Positions 1 to 11,220 are shown, numbered from the stretch's first letter. The stretch: DNA of 64,000 bases from Psococerastis gibbosa (GCA_963971405.1 OZ020489.1:37667047-37731046); one strand, 5' to 3'. Numbers and translations: made by a program. Notes: a model not told the origin generated them from the sequence alone.

Positions 1-297
1 CCCCCTTGCCTGGACCGACTACAGCAGGATCGAAACATTTTCAAATGTACGTTCGCAGCGCGTAAGATTTATTTTAATTTAGTAAAAATAGAAGCATTTT
101 GTTTGGTTACAGTAATTTCACCAGTCTTCATGAACATCTTTACAATGTGTAGATTCTATTTTAGTCAACAAGAAATATTCTTTATCTTATGAAAATTTCA
201 CAGCTTTTTCTTTCCTGCCAAGCTGTATGTTTGAACAATGAGACTTTCCGCAAAAGGCTTTTTTAGTTCCCGCACTTGCTACAATTTTCTAGACATT
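1..297. other. AT-rich, nothing recognised
   Basis: No open frame, repeat or RNA signal is supported here. Confidence 0.5.
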
Positions 298-1192
298 ATT
301 TAACAAAGGTTTAGTTGGACTTACATTGCAAGCTGTGTTAATAGTCATTAGAGGCAGGAGCTTCACAGTCATCGAACACTTTGGGTGGAGCCAGTAGTCA
401 GGGAAAGGGGGTCAAGCCCGTAGCCAGGATTTTTTTTCGGGGGTGGCTGCGGCAACTGTGATCCTATCCAGTGTAAAAAAAATTTCTTGAATTCAATTGT
501 ATCTAGTGTATTCTTTTGAGGTTATGGTGTTACTGAGTATATATGATAGTATAGGCACACCAAACGTCAATTTCTAGGCGGACTTAGTTTTGGTGCGAAC
601 ACTGACACACAATATTTTGCGGAAATGCGGACTAAATCCTAATGTTACCATTACGACAGTTTAGATTGAATAGAAATAATATTGCATTTCAACCCAAATG
701 GGGGGTTCGGGGGGAAAATTTGAAAATATTAGTGCAAAATAATGGGGTTTTACGCATTTTAACAGCAGCAAAAGATAGATTTTACAAAGCTAACAACGGA
801 ATACTTACTCATAGAAATAATATTGCATTTAAACCAGAGGGGGGCCTCCCCCGGGGAAAAAAAATCCACATATAAGTGCAAACAGTGGGGTTTTACAGCA
901 GCAAAGCTTACAAAGGCATGCATATTCATATATCGGCAAACAGGGGGGCCCGAGGGTCTCCCCCGGCGGATATGTTTTTCAAAAGTTTTCATTTGGGGGG
1001 GGGGCTGCAGCCCCCCCTTGCCTACGGCCTTGAAAGGGGTGACTTTTCCGGAGTGGGTATTACTCCCAACATCAAGTCAAGTGATCGATTGACTCATTGC
1101 TCTTGTATTTTTCTTTGAATTATTGAGTAAATCTGATCCCCCTGAGGATTCGTTCTCCCGATTGAAATGCAGCTCTCTAATCACTCGACAAA
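298..1192 (+). repeat. TIR element carrying a tRNA-like module, split by a MITE
   Basis: The left end (AACAAAGGTTTAGTTGGAC) matches the left terminus of the complete copy at 49183-49497. The right part (about 1041-1192) matches the middle of that copy, including the reversed tRNA-like segment near 1145-1188. The two parts are separated by the hAT-like MITE at 413-1032. The right terminal inverted repeat is missing or unrecognisable. Confidence 0.6.
413..1032. mobile_element. hAT-like MITE (620 bp), CAAGCCCGTAGCC ends
   Basis: The ends are CAAGCCCGTAGCCAGG and the inverse of TGCCTACGGCCTTG. The flanks aagggggt (405-412) and aaaggggt (1033-1040) match at 7 of 8 bases, as expected for the 8-bp duplication made by hAT transposases. 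The interior holds diverged tandem units with 'ggggttttac' and 'ccccgggg' cores, like the array at 59160-60185. No transposase frame is present; the short ORFs inside are chance frames. Confidence 0.75.
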
Positions 1193-1499
1193 ACTAAAAA
1201 AACTTGGTAACTGTAATTACATTCTAAAGAGTTGACTCGGATTTGAATGAGGTTTGAATATTACCTTTTTGACCTATCTTCTTAATCTTTTCGTAGAAAC
1301 CAGATATGAGAACGACTGTGCTTGTGCTTTCGTAATGGTTGGGTTAGTGGTTGAGGAATTTTTGTTTTCATTACTTCATCAACTTTCTTCTTGGGAAAAC
1401 CATTTTTTTCTTGAAGGTCCTTTCTGATCTTACTTTAAGTTCCTTTCTAAGCGCTATTTATCGGTGGTCATGACTTCTGACGAATATCATACATTTTGT
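1193..1499. other. No feature recognised
   Basis: AT-rich sequence with no coding frame or repeat that I can match within the window. Confidence 0.4.
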
Positions 1500-2095
1500 C
1501 TGTTTTCTAACGCCTGCTTTCAGCATTTCTGCTTTTTAAGCAACCCTGTCAGACTGGTGGGGGAGTGGGTCTGTTTATTAATTTGAGGCACACCCCTTCA
1601 CCTCAGGCAGAAGGGGAGTTGACTAACAGGGTGGACCTCCTGATTACAGTGAATTCTGCCCCACTTGGGGAACATATAGTAAAGGAGGAACCACATTCGG
1701 CACGCACTGAGAGTCTGAAGCTGGCCATACACGAGGGCTCCAAACGGACTCGAGCCAAGCCAAATGGCGCGTCCTGTTCCATTTGGCGTTAGCGCCATTT
1801 AGAGGGGTCATCACGACTACGCTGAACCAGTCGCTCCAAATCTTTCAAATTGTACAGTGTGACGATATGGAAGAGGTACTTTTACACTGACATGGAGCCC
1901 TAGTGAATGGCCAGCTTGAGACAGACTGATAGTATCAGCGCGTTGGGTTAGTAATAGAAACAATAAAAAGTCCTTATTTATTTATTTATTTATCATGTCC
2001 CACCATGTTCCCCTGCCAACGCTGTGAACACTGCCAAGTTTACCACAGTTATGAACAGGCTCTGTTCTGGTGGACTCACCTTAGTATTCTTGGCT
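1500..2095 (+). repeat. Interspersed repeat family R-A (decayed copy)
   Basis: 1509-1690 matches 28750-28960 and the inverse of 39890-40030 (shared 'aacgcctgctt', 'ggacctcctgatta', 'cacttgggg'). 1988-2060 matches the inverse of 39715-39790 ('ccatgttcccctgccaac'). The middle, 1691-1987, is diverged or holds an insertion. No protein is seen in the family, so it may be a SINE or the non-coding part of a LINE. Confidence 0.6.
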
Positions 2096-2247
2096 AGAAT
2101 ATCCTGAATTGGTAAGCTCGTACATGAGTATCTTTTCAAATAATAAAAATAAAAAGAAAAGAAAAAGGAAAAAAGAAAAAATAAAGGACAAAAATGATAC
2201 ATTGAATAATGAGATTTTTAAATGGAAAAAGATTATACGCATGTATA

Positions 2248-2392
2248 GATAGACAATTCAATGTACGTATCCAAAAAAACCTCTTCAGCCGCCTCTGTAG
2301 GTAGCCGAATACCTGTGTTGAGTTACGACAGGTTTCCGATCACATGGTGTAGAAATTCGCACAAGTACACACAAGCTACTACCACTATGCCA
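2248..2392 (-). mobile_element. SINE-B copy (tRNA-derived)
   Basis: This copy matches the ones at 8566-8738, 12096-12262 and 30258-30412. Read on the minus strand it starts 'tggcatagtggtagt', an A-box-like tRNA head. It continues through a body with 'acctgtcgtaactcaacac' and ends near 'attgaattgtct' next to an AT-rich tail. Confidence 0.7.
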
Positions 2393-2455
2393 TAATTTAA
2401 TTGCATCTAGTTTCATTCAGTAACTGTACGGAATGCTTTATTATCATCAACGGTC

Positions 2456-2630
2456 CTGCAGCATTACCATGGCGATTATAATACCGGTATTTATTTAATC
2501 CCCTGGTATTAAAAATGTAAACAAACAAATTTTGAAAAGCACTTTTCATTATAAAATTATCTTGTTTACATTTTTAATACCAGGGGATTAAATAAATACC
2601 GGTATTATGATCGCCATAATCAGGCTGCAG
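2456..2630. mobile_element. Fold-back MITE, CTGCAGC ends (175 bp)
   Basis: The arms at 2456-2524 and 2562-2630 are near-perfect reverse complements containing 'ataataccggtatttattt', with a short AT-rich loop of about 37 bp. The arm tips match the tips of the larger fold-back at 52039-52536. No clear target duplication is seen. Confidence 0.8.
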
Positions 2631-2784
2631 AAACAGGAATGCAGGAGCGACAAATAATAGTCTCCGACTCCCTCCCTCCCCCGTTACCCTAGACGTCAAG
2701 CTCACCTGAGTAGAGCCACAACTCGAGCAGGAATAAATAAATATTGACTTTTTTTGTACTATTACTATGCCAACCCAGCGAAGT

Positions 2785-2946
2785 TAGGGCTATAAAGCCC
2801 TCTCTTACACTCAACTAGAAAGACCCGGGACCGCCTGATTTACATGCACTCCGATGCATGGCCAGATAATGTAGCAAGTGTGGGACTCAAACCAACAACC
2901 TTTCGTGTGAATGTCAGAGTCTGTACCACTACTCTACATGTCCTGA
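2785..2946 (-). mobile_element. SINE-A copy (tRNA-derived)
   Basis: On the minus strand the head reads 'tagagtagtggtacagact' (A box) followed by 'ggtttgagtccc' (B-box-like). Copies lie at 11071-11220 and 32876-33033 and share the body 'atgcatcggagtgcatgta'. It is adjacent to an R-type tail 'ctctcttacactcaacta'. Confidence 0.7.
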
Positions 2947-3291
2947 CTATAATGGGGGAACTATAGCGAGAAAGAAAAAAAAGACCTCGAGGGTGATCAA
3001 CTGATAGAACGGTACTAGAAGAGGGGGGAGGGTAGGGGGGCTTTAGGATCAATCCCCTTAGGAGATCAGAGAGAACATAGTGAGAAGCGCCAAGGAAAAG
3101 AATATTGTGGGGGAAGGAAAAACTCCACAGAAATCCTCTTTTTTTTTCTATTCCATGTGCCCTTTTATTATTTACAGATTTTCCCTTTTATCTTTGCAGG
3201 TGTAATTACAAAGTTTAGTGGAATTTTAATGGGACTTTAATGATAACTGCCTAGTGACGTCGAAAGGTGGTCCAGAAGGCATTCTACGGTT

Positions 3292-3296
<5 letters not shown>
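2947..3296. other. No feature recognised
   Basis: Mixed low-complexity sequence with a purine-rich stretch near 2965-3000. No gene or repeat family is supported. Confidence 0.4.
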
Positions 3297-3337
<41 letters not shown>

Positions 3338-3390
3338 GCGCGGGACTCTTTCGAGTATTTGCGCCGGTCGGTGTGTAATTTATTATATAT
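3297..3390 (-). repeat. Poly(A)-tailed retroposon end
   Basis: A 38-base T run (3297-3334) is followed by 'aaggcgcgggactctttcg'. The same junction, T-rich tract then 'aaagcgcgggtccct', recurs at 18060-18125. This implies a dispersed retroposon on the minus strand with a poly(A) 3' end. Confidence 0.5.
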
Positions 3391-3712
3391 AAGATTTAGT
3401 TAGGTGACTCATACCGTCCTGCTGGTAAAGGTCCACGCAGTACAAGATTTGTGTATGAATAATATATAATAATAATAATACAGAATAATAAAGAAGAAGA
3501 AGTGTTATGTAAATGTGAATGTTTTTTGACAAACTGATGAGCACATTGGGCAATGGGGTTAGTTAAAGTTAAACAATTCGCCTTTTCTTATACTGAAATA
3601 GTGGGGGTGTTTACTTTGTATTGTATTCTTAATTTTGAATATATTGATTGATTGATTGATATGAAGTGTTTAGGTAGGTACCTAACATGATCCGCGATTA
3701 TGCACGTGAAAA
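3391..3712. other. AT-rich, (TGAT)n microsatellite at 3645-3662
   Basis: Contains AAT/AAG simple repeats near 3465-3500 and a short TTGA run before the LINE tail. Nothing coding is seen. Confidence 0.5.
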
Positions 3713-3985
3713 CTTCTTCTTCAAGTTACAGCCGGATGGCTGGTTGGCAGCAACATGTGACTTCGATGCCTCCACTCCCCTCGATCCTGGCACGCTCTCT
3801 TCAACACCACGTATGTCTTGGCCCCTACATCCTCCATAACGTGCTGCAGGTAATCGTTTCTTGGGCGCCCAGGTCGGTTTACGCCTTCTATTGTTCCCTC
3901 TGTGATGCAGCTTACTAAGTTTTCGTGTCTAAGCAAATGGCCAATCCAGTGAGCTCTTAGTTTCCTTATCGATGCAAGGAGAGTG
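3713..3985 (-). mobile_element. LINE 3'-tail fragment (family L-tail)
   Basis: Minus-strand translation gives the conserved C-terminal block of an insect-type non-LTR retrotransposon: 'WIGHLLRHENL', 'EGTIEG', 'GRPR', then 'LKRACQDRGEWRHR' and a stop near 3720. The same block recurs at 7768-8200, 22905-23070, 24050-24335, 41474-41629 plus 43685-43790, and 57560-57787. The end has 'gaagaagaag', typical of this family's 3' tail. It is truncated at the 5' side. Confidence 0.8.
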
Positions 3986-4616
3986 AAAACTAAAATACTG
4001 TATTATACTGAAGAGGTTTAAGAAATACAATATACAGAGAATTAAAGTAAATACTCCAAGGGCTTAACACGAGTAGGTTGCTGCACTTGTATACAATTTC
4101 TTAAAGGATCCGATATGATACATATTTATGGGGAAAGTTAATGCAATTTATTAGTATCTGACATTTGAACCCTTATCATGGCATTGCACAGTGTTTGCTG
4201 ATTTACCCTTAAAATAATTCGCATCACTAAGTCGCTGACTCGGCCAGTTTGGCTAAAGGTTTACATAGTAATTCCTTGAAATGATCTAAAAATTTATTAG
4301 TTTTACTGCTTAGCCAAAGGACAAAAATTTAATGCCGGGAGATTTCAAAGGCCTGAATAATACCATTTAAAATCAGGCCGGTCATTTATCGGAAAAGCTA
4401 GCAAACAGCGGGGAATTCATTTTCCAGATAATGAAAAACCTAGTAATTGAAAAACCGACTAATTTATTTATGCTATTTAATATACCTACCTCAGGAGGCT
4501 CATGCAAAGTAATTAGCATTGAATTACAAGGGCGTAGAATGCAGAAGTCACTCAAAGCTCGAAAATTCACCCCTAAAGCAATACAGCTTGCAGAATGCAA
4601 CTCATTCCCATACATA
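3986..4616. other. No feature recognised
   Basis: AT-rich sequence. Short frames around 4382-4640 lack codon bias or any recognisable family. Confidence 0.4.
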
Positions 4617-4750
4617 GGCGGCTATTCCACTTGTCAATAATCCGTCATTTGTGCTTCAATAATTGCGATTTTTTTACTCTATATAAAAACAAAAATCTCA
4701 TCAATTATTGATGCACAAATGACTGAATAATGACAAGTGGATTTGCCGCC
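4617..4750. mobile_element. Fold-back MITE flanked by TA (134 bp)
   Basis: Inverted arms of about 50 bp begin GGCGGCTATTCCACTTGTC on the left and end GACAAGTGGATTTGCCGCC on the right. Both sides are flanked by TA (4615-4616 and 4751-4752), consistent with a Tc1/mariner-type target site. Confidence 0.75.
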
Positions 4751-4829
4751 TAATGAAAACCCGATTAATAGAAGAATAACTATCCAATGATACACGGCAG
4801 ACGGAGTCTTTCGGAGTCCTCCCCAAGCT

Positions 4830-5090
4830 TTTTTTTTTGAAATTTTTTGAAAAATCGCCCTAAATATGTTCAAAGGCCATGGGTCAGATAACTTAGTAGG
4901 CATAATCCTGGTATAAATAGGTGCTGAGTAAATCAGGGTCCCTTGTGGAGTTCTTGGAAAGGGGAGTTGAACCCAAGTTTAAAAAAAATCGTAAATATGT
5001 TGTCAGGGTAATTTGCTTATACGACCTACTAATTTGCCTAATGTGTAAATCAGCGTATTTTTAGGGCTCCTTGTGAACAGCTAATGCTGT
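4830..5090. repeat. Imperfect tandem duplication
   Basis: Two diverged units share 'aaatatgtt', 'taatttgc/cataatcc', 'gtaaatcag' and 'ctccttgtg/tcccttgtg', with a period of about 130-150 bp. There is no coding signal. Confidence 0.4.
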
Positions 5091-5105
5091 GCTAACAATA
5101 ATTGA

Positions 5106-5485
5106 GGCGCCCATTCCATTGACCGGCTAGGGCTATTTCCAAAAACAGTGACGTGGTAGCAGACATTCAAGACTGAGGTTGCGTTTCCACCGATCTCGCA
5201 TTGCAGAATGCAAATGACATTGACGGAAATTAGAATTTTTCTTTTTATAGAAATCTATTAAAATGTTTGTACTTAACATATCCCATGACGCCATTTTTTA
5301 ATTTTAGTTTGTTTATGATTTTACTGTATGATCATTGATCAATTTTAACTATGGCATAGAGGAAAATAAACATTTCCGTCAATTCTGCAATGTGAGGTCG
5401 GTAGAAACGCCACCTAAGTCTTGAATGTCTGCTACCACGTCACCGTTGTTGGAAATAGCCCTAGCCGGTCAATGGAAAGGGCACC
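5106..5485. mobile_element. Composite fold-back element CF, copy 1
   Basis: Arms of about 105 bp begin GGCGCCCATTCCATTGACC and contain 'gacgtggtagcagacattc' and 'ctcgcattgcagaatg'. Between the arms lies a unique AT-rich core with 'tcatgacgccattttttaa'. Other copies are at 16657-17049, 17366-17749, 45807-46190 and 53976-54359. The flanks here (TGA/ATA) are degraded; in other copies they are a 3-bp TAA or TTA, the target of PIF/Harbinger transposases. Confidence 0.85.
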
Positions 5486-6182
5486 ATAGGACAATTATTG
5501 TCCTCAATTGCGCATAAGAATGATTTACTCTTGACAGGTATAGGTCTGATGAACCTCTTTTAAGCATATACTGCATCACTCAGTTTCCTAAAATTTATGG
5601 AGGAACAATACGTACTGGGATGGCTGTTGGATTCTGAGGCAAAATGTTACAAATAAAATTACATAAAAAATACTCAATTAGTTCAAAAAACATTTAAAAA
5701 AAAATGTTTCATGGATTCTCATAACGTCAAAACGGCCATTCATGGAACTGAATGCCCCAAAACAATTTAATTTCAAAAAGAATTGCTGAAAAGCATTCTA
5801 TGTTGAGCTTGCAGGTTTGACAGTCTTCACTAGGCTATGTGATGCGTGACGAAATATTTAGAGAAGCATGAAAAGTTTTATCTCGTATGGAGGGCAATGA
5901 CATGGGGGGGGGGGGGGGTTAAAATCTGTTGACATTTGAACAGAGCCTCATGGGGTTCATAAGGCTGTAAGCCCCCTCCCCTCTACCCCCCCCCCCCCCC
6001 CCCGCCCTCAGGCCGCCCATTTTGCTATACGTACGTCCCAGGAGCTTACACTTTCTCTAAATTTCCATAATGTCACAGGTCCCTTAACTTCCAAATCTTA
6101 TCACCATTACAATATTTAACATTATTACATTTATTATTACATAATATATAGCCTACATTATTTTATTATCATTTCCATTTCC
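5486..6182. other. No gene; poly-G and poly-C tracts
   Basis: Holds a G run near 5905-5919 and a C run near 5986-6003 that may mark a decayed MITE, but no clear termini or target duplication can be defined. The rest is AT-rich. Confidence 0.4.
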
Positions 6183-6660
6183 AGAGGTATAGCCGGAACA
6201 GGCGTCGAGAAAAATCGTACTTCAGCGGGGCTACCAACTACCACAGTTACTTGAACTATATAGTCTGTCCATCCGTCTGCCCTTGGACACCCCTGAGAAT
6301 CCTTTGACATCCTTTACACTAGATAGACACTTCACTGTCACCCCTGGAAATCCTTATACTGTATATGCTTGTACTAATCTGAGAGAATTTTGGTCAGGAA
6401 CTACCACAATTATCGTACTTGAGTCATAGTCTATATATACATCCTTCTGTCCTTGGGCACCCCTGGCAATCATTATACATAGGCGGTACCAGTCTTTGGA
6501 GAGAATCGTAATTCAGGGGGTACCACAGTTACTTGAGCTATAGTCTGTCCATCTGTCTGTCCCTGGACACCCCTGGCAATCCTTATACACGGGCGGTACA
6601 AGACTTTTAAGAGAATTGGAGTTTAGGGGCTACCACAGCTATACATGAATTCAGTCTGTT
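6183..6660. repeat. Tandem repeat, about 115 bp, four degenerate units
   Basis: 'taccacagttacttgag' recurs near 6240, 6402, 6520 and 6631. Each unit is followed by 'agtctgtccatc', 'ggacacccctggcaatcc' and 'ggcggtac'. The first period is longer (about 162 bp), implying an indel. No protein frame persists. Confidence 0.75.
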
Positions 6661-6914
6661 CAAGGCAGCACTGTACTGGTGTACTATATATACAATATAT
6701 ATACTGTATACAGGTATATGAGTATTGTAGTATATATAGGTAGAACCCCATTTGCTCTTCGAAGCAAACCCAGCTGCTTTTGTAGGCAGTTGCTCCATAT
6801 TTCAAATTTATGAAACAAAAACTTTCTTTCTTTTATGGATTTCACAATTTGAGTCTCAAAACATAATAATTGAAAAACGCTAACTTCGGGTACTACTGAT
6901 ATTTTCACAATACG

Positions 6915-7200
6915 CTCGTAGTAGTAGTAGTAGTAGTGTTCGTCGGGTTAATAACGACTTAGGCCTCAAATTTGGGCCCATAGAGGGACCCCGACTTGAC
7001 TGTCCTACGCCAGCCCATAGGACAGTGGACCTCCTGATTATAGTGGATTCCGAACCACTTGGGAAACACAGTGAAGTCACACGATTAGTTCGGAGGTGAC
7101 CAGGACAAGTCCTACCATGTTTCCCTACCGGAACTGTGCACACGACGAAGTTATCTGCAGCTTTGAACCTGCTCCGGTCCGCTGGATTCAACTTGGTACG
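6915..7200 (+). repeat. (TAG)n plus R-A family fragment
   Basis: A TAG run (6918-6937) is followed by 'gtgttcgtcgggttaataac'. The inverse of this junction appears at 34090-34128. From 7025 it matches R-A ('ggacctcctgattatagtgg', 'cacttggg', 'cacacgattagttcgg'). Confidence 0.6.
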
Positions 7201-7767
7201 GCGGCCGGTTTACAAAACGCTCGTATTCAGTATATCCACGGGAGATTAACGGCTTGTACCAAATTTGAGAAAGTTAGGAAATGAGGGATCTCAGGGACTT
7301 ATTTGGATTAAAAGTACAGGGAAACTGAGTTTAAGAAGTCAGTTCCTGTGACTTTGTTATGCATTAAAAGTATGGTGCCGGTATTAAAAGTTAGGGCGAT
7401 GCGACATTGAATTGGGGAAAGACGCCAAAGGCTAATGTTCGGAAGAAAGAACTTTTATCAACTTTCCGAAGCTTTTCTGAACAACCCAACCAGGATCAAT
7501 GCAGCCTTTTCAAAGATTTCGTGCAAAATAGAAATTGCTTTTTGGTTCCAATAAGGCATCCGCCACACTTCATTTTCGCATTTTGAGAAAAAACACCTGA
7601 TCGTAACCTGAACCCGGTTTACGTGATTGATGGAAGCCGATGGTAGTACCTCTGCGGGCCATAGAAATATATTAACTGACTTAGACCCTTATTGGGCTGT
7701 CATGCCACGGCGTTTTTTTGTGATAGAGCTTTCGACTATTGCCAATCAGATGTAAACGATTGACAAA
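7201..7767. other. No feature recognised
   Basis: No coding frame and no match to other repeats in the window. Confidence 0.4.
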
Positions 7768-8200
7768 ACACATCTTCTTCTTCAAGTTACAGCCGGATGA
7801 TGGCTGGTTGGCAGTAACATATTGCAGCGATGTCTCCAATCTCCGCGATTTTGACATGCCCTCTTCAGCTCCACATAGGACGTTATCCCCAAATCATGTT
7901 TAACTTGTTGGAGATATTCGTCTCGTGGCCGTCCCCGTCGATTTACGTCTTCCATGGTCCCCTCAATGACGCAGCTGACTATGTTATCATGCCGAGGCAG
8001 GTGTCCAGCGTGCCCTCCTAGTGGATATATCCATATATGGATGCAATAAGGGTCCTCTTTTCATTTATTTGGGTTAGGACTTCCTCATTAGTTACATGGT
8101 CTTGCCAAGGTATTCTCAAAATACGGCGATAACACCAAATTTCGAATGCTTCTATTTTCTTGACATATTTTTCGCTTATGCACCATGTTTCACATGATTT
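7768..8200 (-). mobile_element. LINE 3'-tail fragment (family L-tail)
   Basis: The minus strand shows the block 'VTNEEVLTQINEKRTLIASI' upstream, then with frameshifts 'GRPRDEYLQQ', 'SYVELKRACQNRGDWRHR' and the terminal 'LLPTSHHPAVT' plus stop. The terminus is shared with the copy at 3713-3985. It is frame-broken and 5' truncated. Confidence 0.75.
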
Positions 8201-8565
8201 ATCTTATTTAATTTTTATTATTTTTTCCTATAAAAATGTATTTGGCATTTTCCCCGCCAATTTAAGTTAGATGGTTAAAAAGGGATCACTTGATTTCACA
8301 ATGTGACGCCATTTGTGACGTGGCGGAGTAGCTACTAGTACTAATTCCGTAACACCCGAAACACAATGTGACGTCATTTCGATCTAAAAATCCACAGTAA
8401 AAAACACAAAAATGTACTTATTTATTTTTTAAGATTTATAATTTTTTTCAATCAAGAAAAACATACTATATATTGTCTTATTATTGTTCACATATAAGCT
8501 ACCGGTACTATATCTTATCTGGCATATTTTATTTTTGCAACCTTCAAGTTTTCAATAAATTTTTA
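8201..8565. other. AT-rich, nothing recognised
   Basis: Two occurrences of 'acaatgtgac(g/a)' with 'gtcat' about 65 bp apart (8298 and 8361) are too short to define a repeat. Confidence 0.35.
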
Positions 8566-8738
8566 AATAAAAGTTAATCGCGTACAAGCAATTTAATGAA
8601 TGCATCCAATTGGCATCTTTAATCGCCTCCCTAAGTAACCTAATAGGAACTTGTGCCAAGTTACGACACGTCTCCGACCGCAAGGTGTGTAGGGTCCCGC
8701 ACAAGTACAAGCATGCGCTACCACCTGGCCACCGAAGT
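8566..8738 (-). mobile_element. SINE-B copy
   Basis: Same family as 2248-2392, 12096-12262 and 30258-30412. It shares 'tacaagcaatttaatgaatg' at the tail side and the reversed A-box-like 'gctaccacctggccacc' at the head side. Confidence 0.7.
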
Positions 8739-9150
8739 AGCCTATTGTCTAGTAGTCTCATGAGTAGATTATATTCCTTCATATTTTTGAGAAACAGGAT
8801 GAACTCCAAATCAAGTGAAAAATCACCCATCATGCCTAGGATGTGAAGGGAACTCGATACCAGCTAGCCTGAAAATGCTTGGGGGCACTTCAATCTTCAA
8901 CTCAAACTAAAAAAAATATATTTCAAGAAAAAATGAGGAAAATATTTGAAGCAATATTTTTTATGAACCAGCTGAAAAATTGTCTTCTATGAAATTGATA
9001 AACGAGGTCTGAAATTCTCTAAGATGCGCTCAGCGTTGTGGATTTTTTTTTCATTATGGGATGTACCTATAACCCATTCTAAGAAGAAGGAATAACTATC
9101 GTTTTATCTCGAACAGTGACGTCATCAATATATTTTGCCGGCTTTTTTGT
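8739..9150. other. No feature recognised
   Basis: AT-rich spacer with no supported feature. Confidence 0.35.
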
Positions 9151-9215
9151 CGGGGCTTCCAGTTGATAGAGTACTAGATTTTCCAACGGAAGGTCGAGGT
9201 TCGAGACACGAGGAA
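9151..9215 (+). repeat. tRNA-like fragment
   Basis: 'cagttgatagagtactaga' resembles a tRNA D-arm/A box and 'gaggttcgagac' a B box, with correct spacing. The acceptor stem does not close, so it is a tRNA-derived SINE head or pseudogene. Confidence 0.4.
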
Positions 9216-9394
9216 ACTTTTTTTTGGTGCTTGGATCCCCCCCCCCCTCCGCTCTGTGTCTTCAAAGTAACTGAGCTCCCGAGTAATGCGATATGGCCTC
9301 AGAGGCGAAAATCCCCAATTTGTACCTCCTCGTGGTGAAGATGGAAGAGCATAATAGCGACTGAACAGATAGGGGACTGAGTTTGGGCTGGGAT

Positions 9395-9625
9395 AAGAAA
9401 AAAACAGAGTATTTTCTGTGCAGGGCACAGGGGTTGGGAAACTGGCCCCAAAAGCGGAGAAACTCAATGAAGAGTCAATGGCATAAGGATGCAGAAGGCA
9501 ACGGGAAACCACTGCAGTACAATTCCATATTATAGTCCCCAAGCTGACCGCCAATCTTCGATAGAAGAGGCATTAGAAGCAGAAGAATAACCCACACTTT
9601 ATGTGCCACTTGAGGGAATATCGGA
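9395..9625 (+). repeat. Interspersed repeat family R-C
   Basis: Shares 'tgaagagtcaa(t/c)ggcata', 'atgcagaaggcaacg' and 'aaaccact' with 63895-63955 and, inverted, with 14775-14825. The downstream part ('cttcgatagaagaggcatt') recurs at 51788-51812. No protein is seen. Confidence 0.6.
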
Positions 9626-9907
9626 CTGGTGGAAATTTAGTGCCAAGAGAGGGAAGAAACTGGTCCAGCGTACTACAGGTAGACTGCCTGTATCATGCAG
9701 ACTTCAGGAACTGGACAGGAATTTTCTAACAGCGGTGGTCAGGTTCTTTGAAAAGACGAGCAAAAGAGACTAAAAGAGAGGCAGACTGCCCTGGGCTTCC
9801 TCGTTGTCCAATGAACTCCAGCGGGCCTACTATGGCGATTTTATTAAACCCCAAGAATAAGTTCAAACTAATCGGCATTTTTTTTTTTTTAAAATTACAC
9901 CATAGCG
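9626..9907. other. No feature recognised
   Basis: No feature is supported before the LINE fragment starts at 9908. Confidence 0.35.
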
Positions 9908-10555
9908 CTAGGCTTCCGCCATCAGCTTTCTTGCAGCCCAATACAACACATAATCTGGTGAACCTCTGCTACTGACAAGAGCCTGGCACGTCTTAAGATG
10001 ATTTCCGTCCATCTCTTCCCGGGTGTCGCATAAAGGGCAGAAAGGCTCCGCTGCTACACTTATGCGGTGGAGATGTTTCTGAAGGTAGTCATGACCCGTA
10101 GTTAACCTAAATTCCGCAACTGACTGGTATCTGGGTAGGTTCTTTGGCGGCCTGTCTTTCTTCTGCACTAGTTTTTCCCATGTTTTTCCAGCGGCGTCGG
10201 TCCTGTGGGCTGTCCCGCACTTAACCTGAAAGAATTCTTTGGTATGCCTCTTACAGTCACTTAAGGTCATGGGTTTGTCAGGTTGTTCCATAGCAGCTCC
10301 CTCTCTGGCGAGTCTATCCGCTTCCTCATTTCCATGGACATCAGCATGCCCAGGGATCCATTGTAGTACTATGGTGCAGCCAGTGCGGATGAGATTGCTC
10401 ACGATTTTCCTGCATTGCAGAATATCAAAGTCCTCGTTGTGTTCGTAGCTAGCAATCGACGAGATGGCAGCCTGAGAGTCAACAAGACGACGACTTTTCT
10501 ATTTTCCCATCGCAATTCTGCAATTTTCCTCAGAGCCAGCAGAATAGCACTTACT
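9908..10555 (-). mobile_element. LINE fragment with RNase H domain
   Basis: The minus-strand frame encodes an RNase H-like segment ('LVDSQAAISSI', then 'LQWIPGHADVHGNEEADRLA', containing the conserved GH and final acidic D). A C-terminal Cys/His tail 'CPLCDTREEMDGNHLKTC' follows. Such RNase H plus CCHC-like tails end the ORF2 of Jockey/I-type LINEs in arthropods. The upstream part (10405-10555) is frameshifted. The reverse transcriptase is absent, so this is a dead 3' fragment. Confidence 0.85.
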
Positions 10556-10559
10556 AAAA

Positions 10560-11070
10560 AATTAATCGGCATAGTAGGCCCGCATAGCGCAGTGATGCCC
10601 TACCAGAACAGAATGTATAGGTATAATGGCTTTATATCCACCATTTTAGAATCCCTATATAGGGATCAAATGGTGGGCCGTGGGGGGGGGGGGGGCTAAT
10701 AGATCTGTGCTAAGAAATGAAATATTGACTTTTAAGTTTAAGTCACGTAACAAAATTAAAATGAAGTAATCTTGTTGAAGTTTGTTACGAAAAAGGTAGT
10801 TTATATTAAATTTTGGCGGGACCAGCAGCTTCGCCTGAAACTCTCAAACAAAATGCTTAACTTCGAAAATCTCCTCCATGAATGACTTTACGCTGTTGTT
10901 TTAAAATTAGTTACCTTAAAAAAACGTACGTTGCTATTTTAACTACCTTAGGTCGTATTGAAGCTAAGTAAAAAAGTAAATTCGTGTCGGGGTGGTACTA
11001 CCCGTGGTACAGGAGTTTTCAGGTTGCATCAACAGCCTCCTGTTTAACCTATCGACAGTCAGGGAAGACT
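10560..11070. other. No gene; poly-G tract near 10681-10696
   Basis: A small inverted pair ('atggtgg'/'ccaccat' around 10638-10675) sits before the G run. The rest is AT-rich. Confidence 0.35.
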
Positions 11071-11220
11071 GCCGGGACCGCCGGCTTAACATGCCCTCCG
11101 AAGCATGGTAGTCAGAAGATAAATAATTGTACCACTAGAAAATTTTGGCATTCGGGTGGGACTCGAACCAGTCACCTTCTGGATGATAGTCCGAGTCGTT
11201 ACCTCTACGCCATTCTGACT
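11071..11220 (-). mobile_element. SINE-A copy
   Basis: The minus-strand head has an A-box-like region ending 'aacgactcgga' and a B box 'ggttcgagtccc' at about 11157-11170. The body 'catgcttcggagggcatgt' corresponds to that of 2785-2946 and 32876-33033. Confidence 0.65.

Noticed and set aside
642-1118. Overlapping frames of 77-89 codons on both strands
   Set aside because: They lie within the hAT-like MITE 413-1032 and arise from its stop-poor G/C-rich units.
6003-6182. Poly-C tract region as another MITE
   Set aside because: No inverted ends or target duplication could be paired around it.
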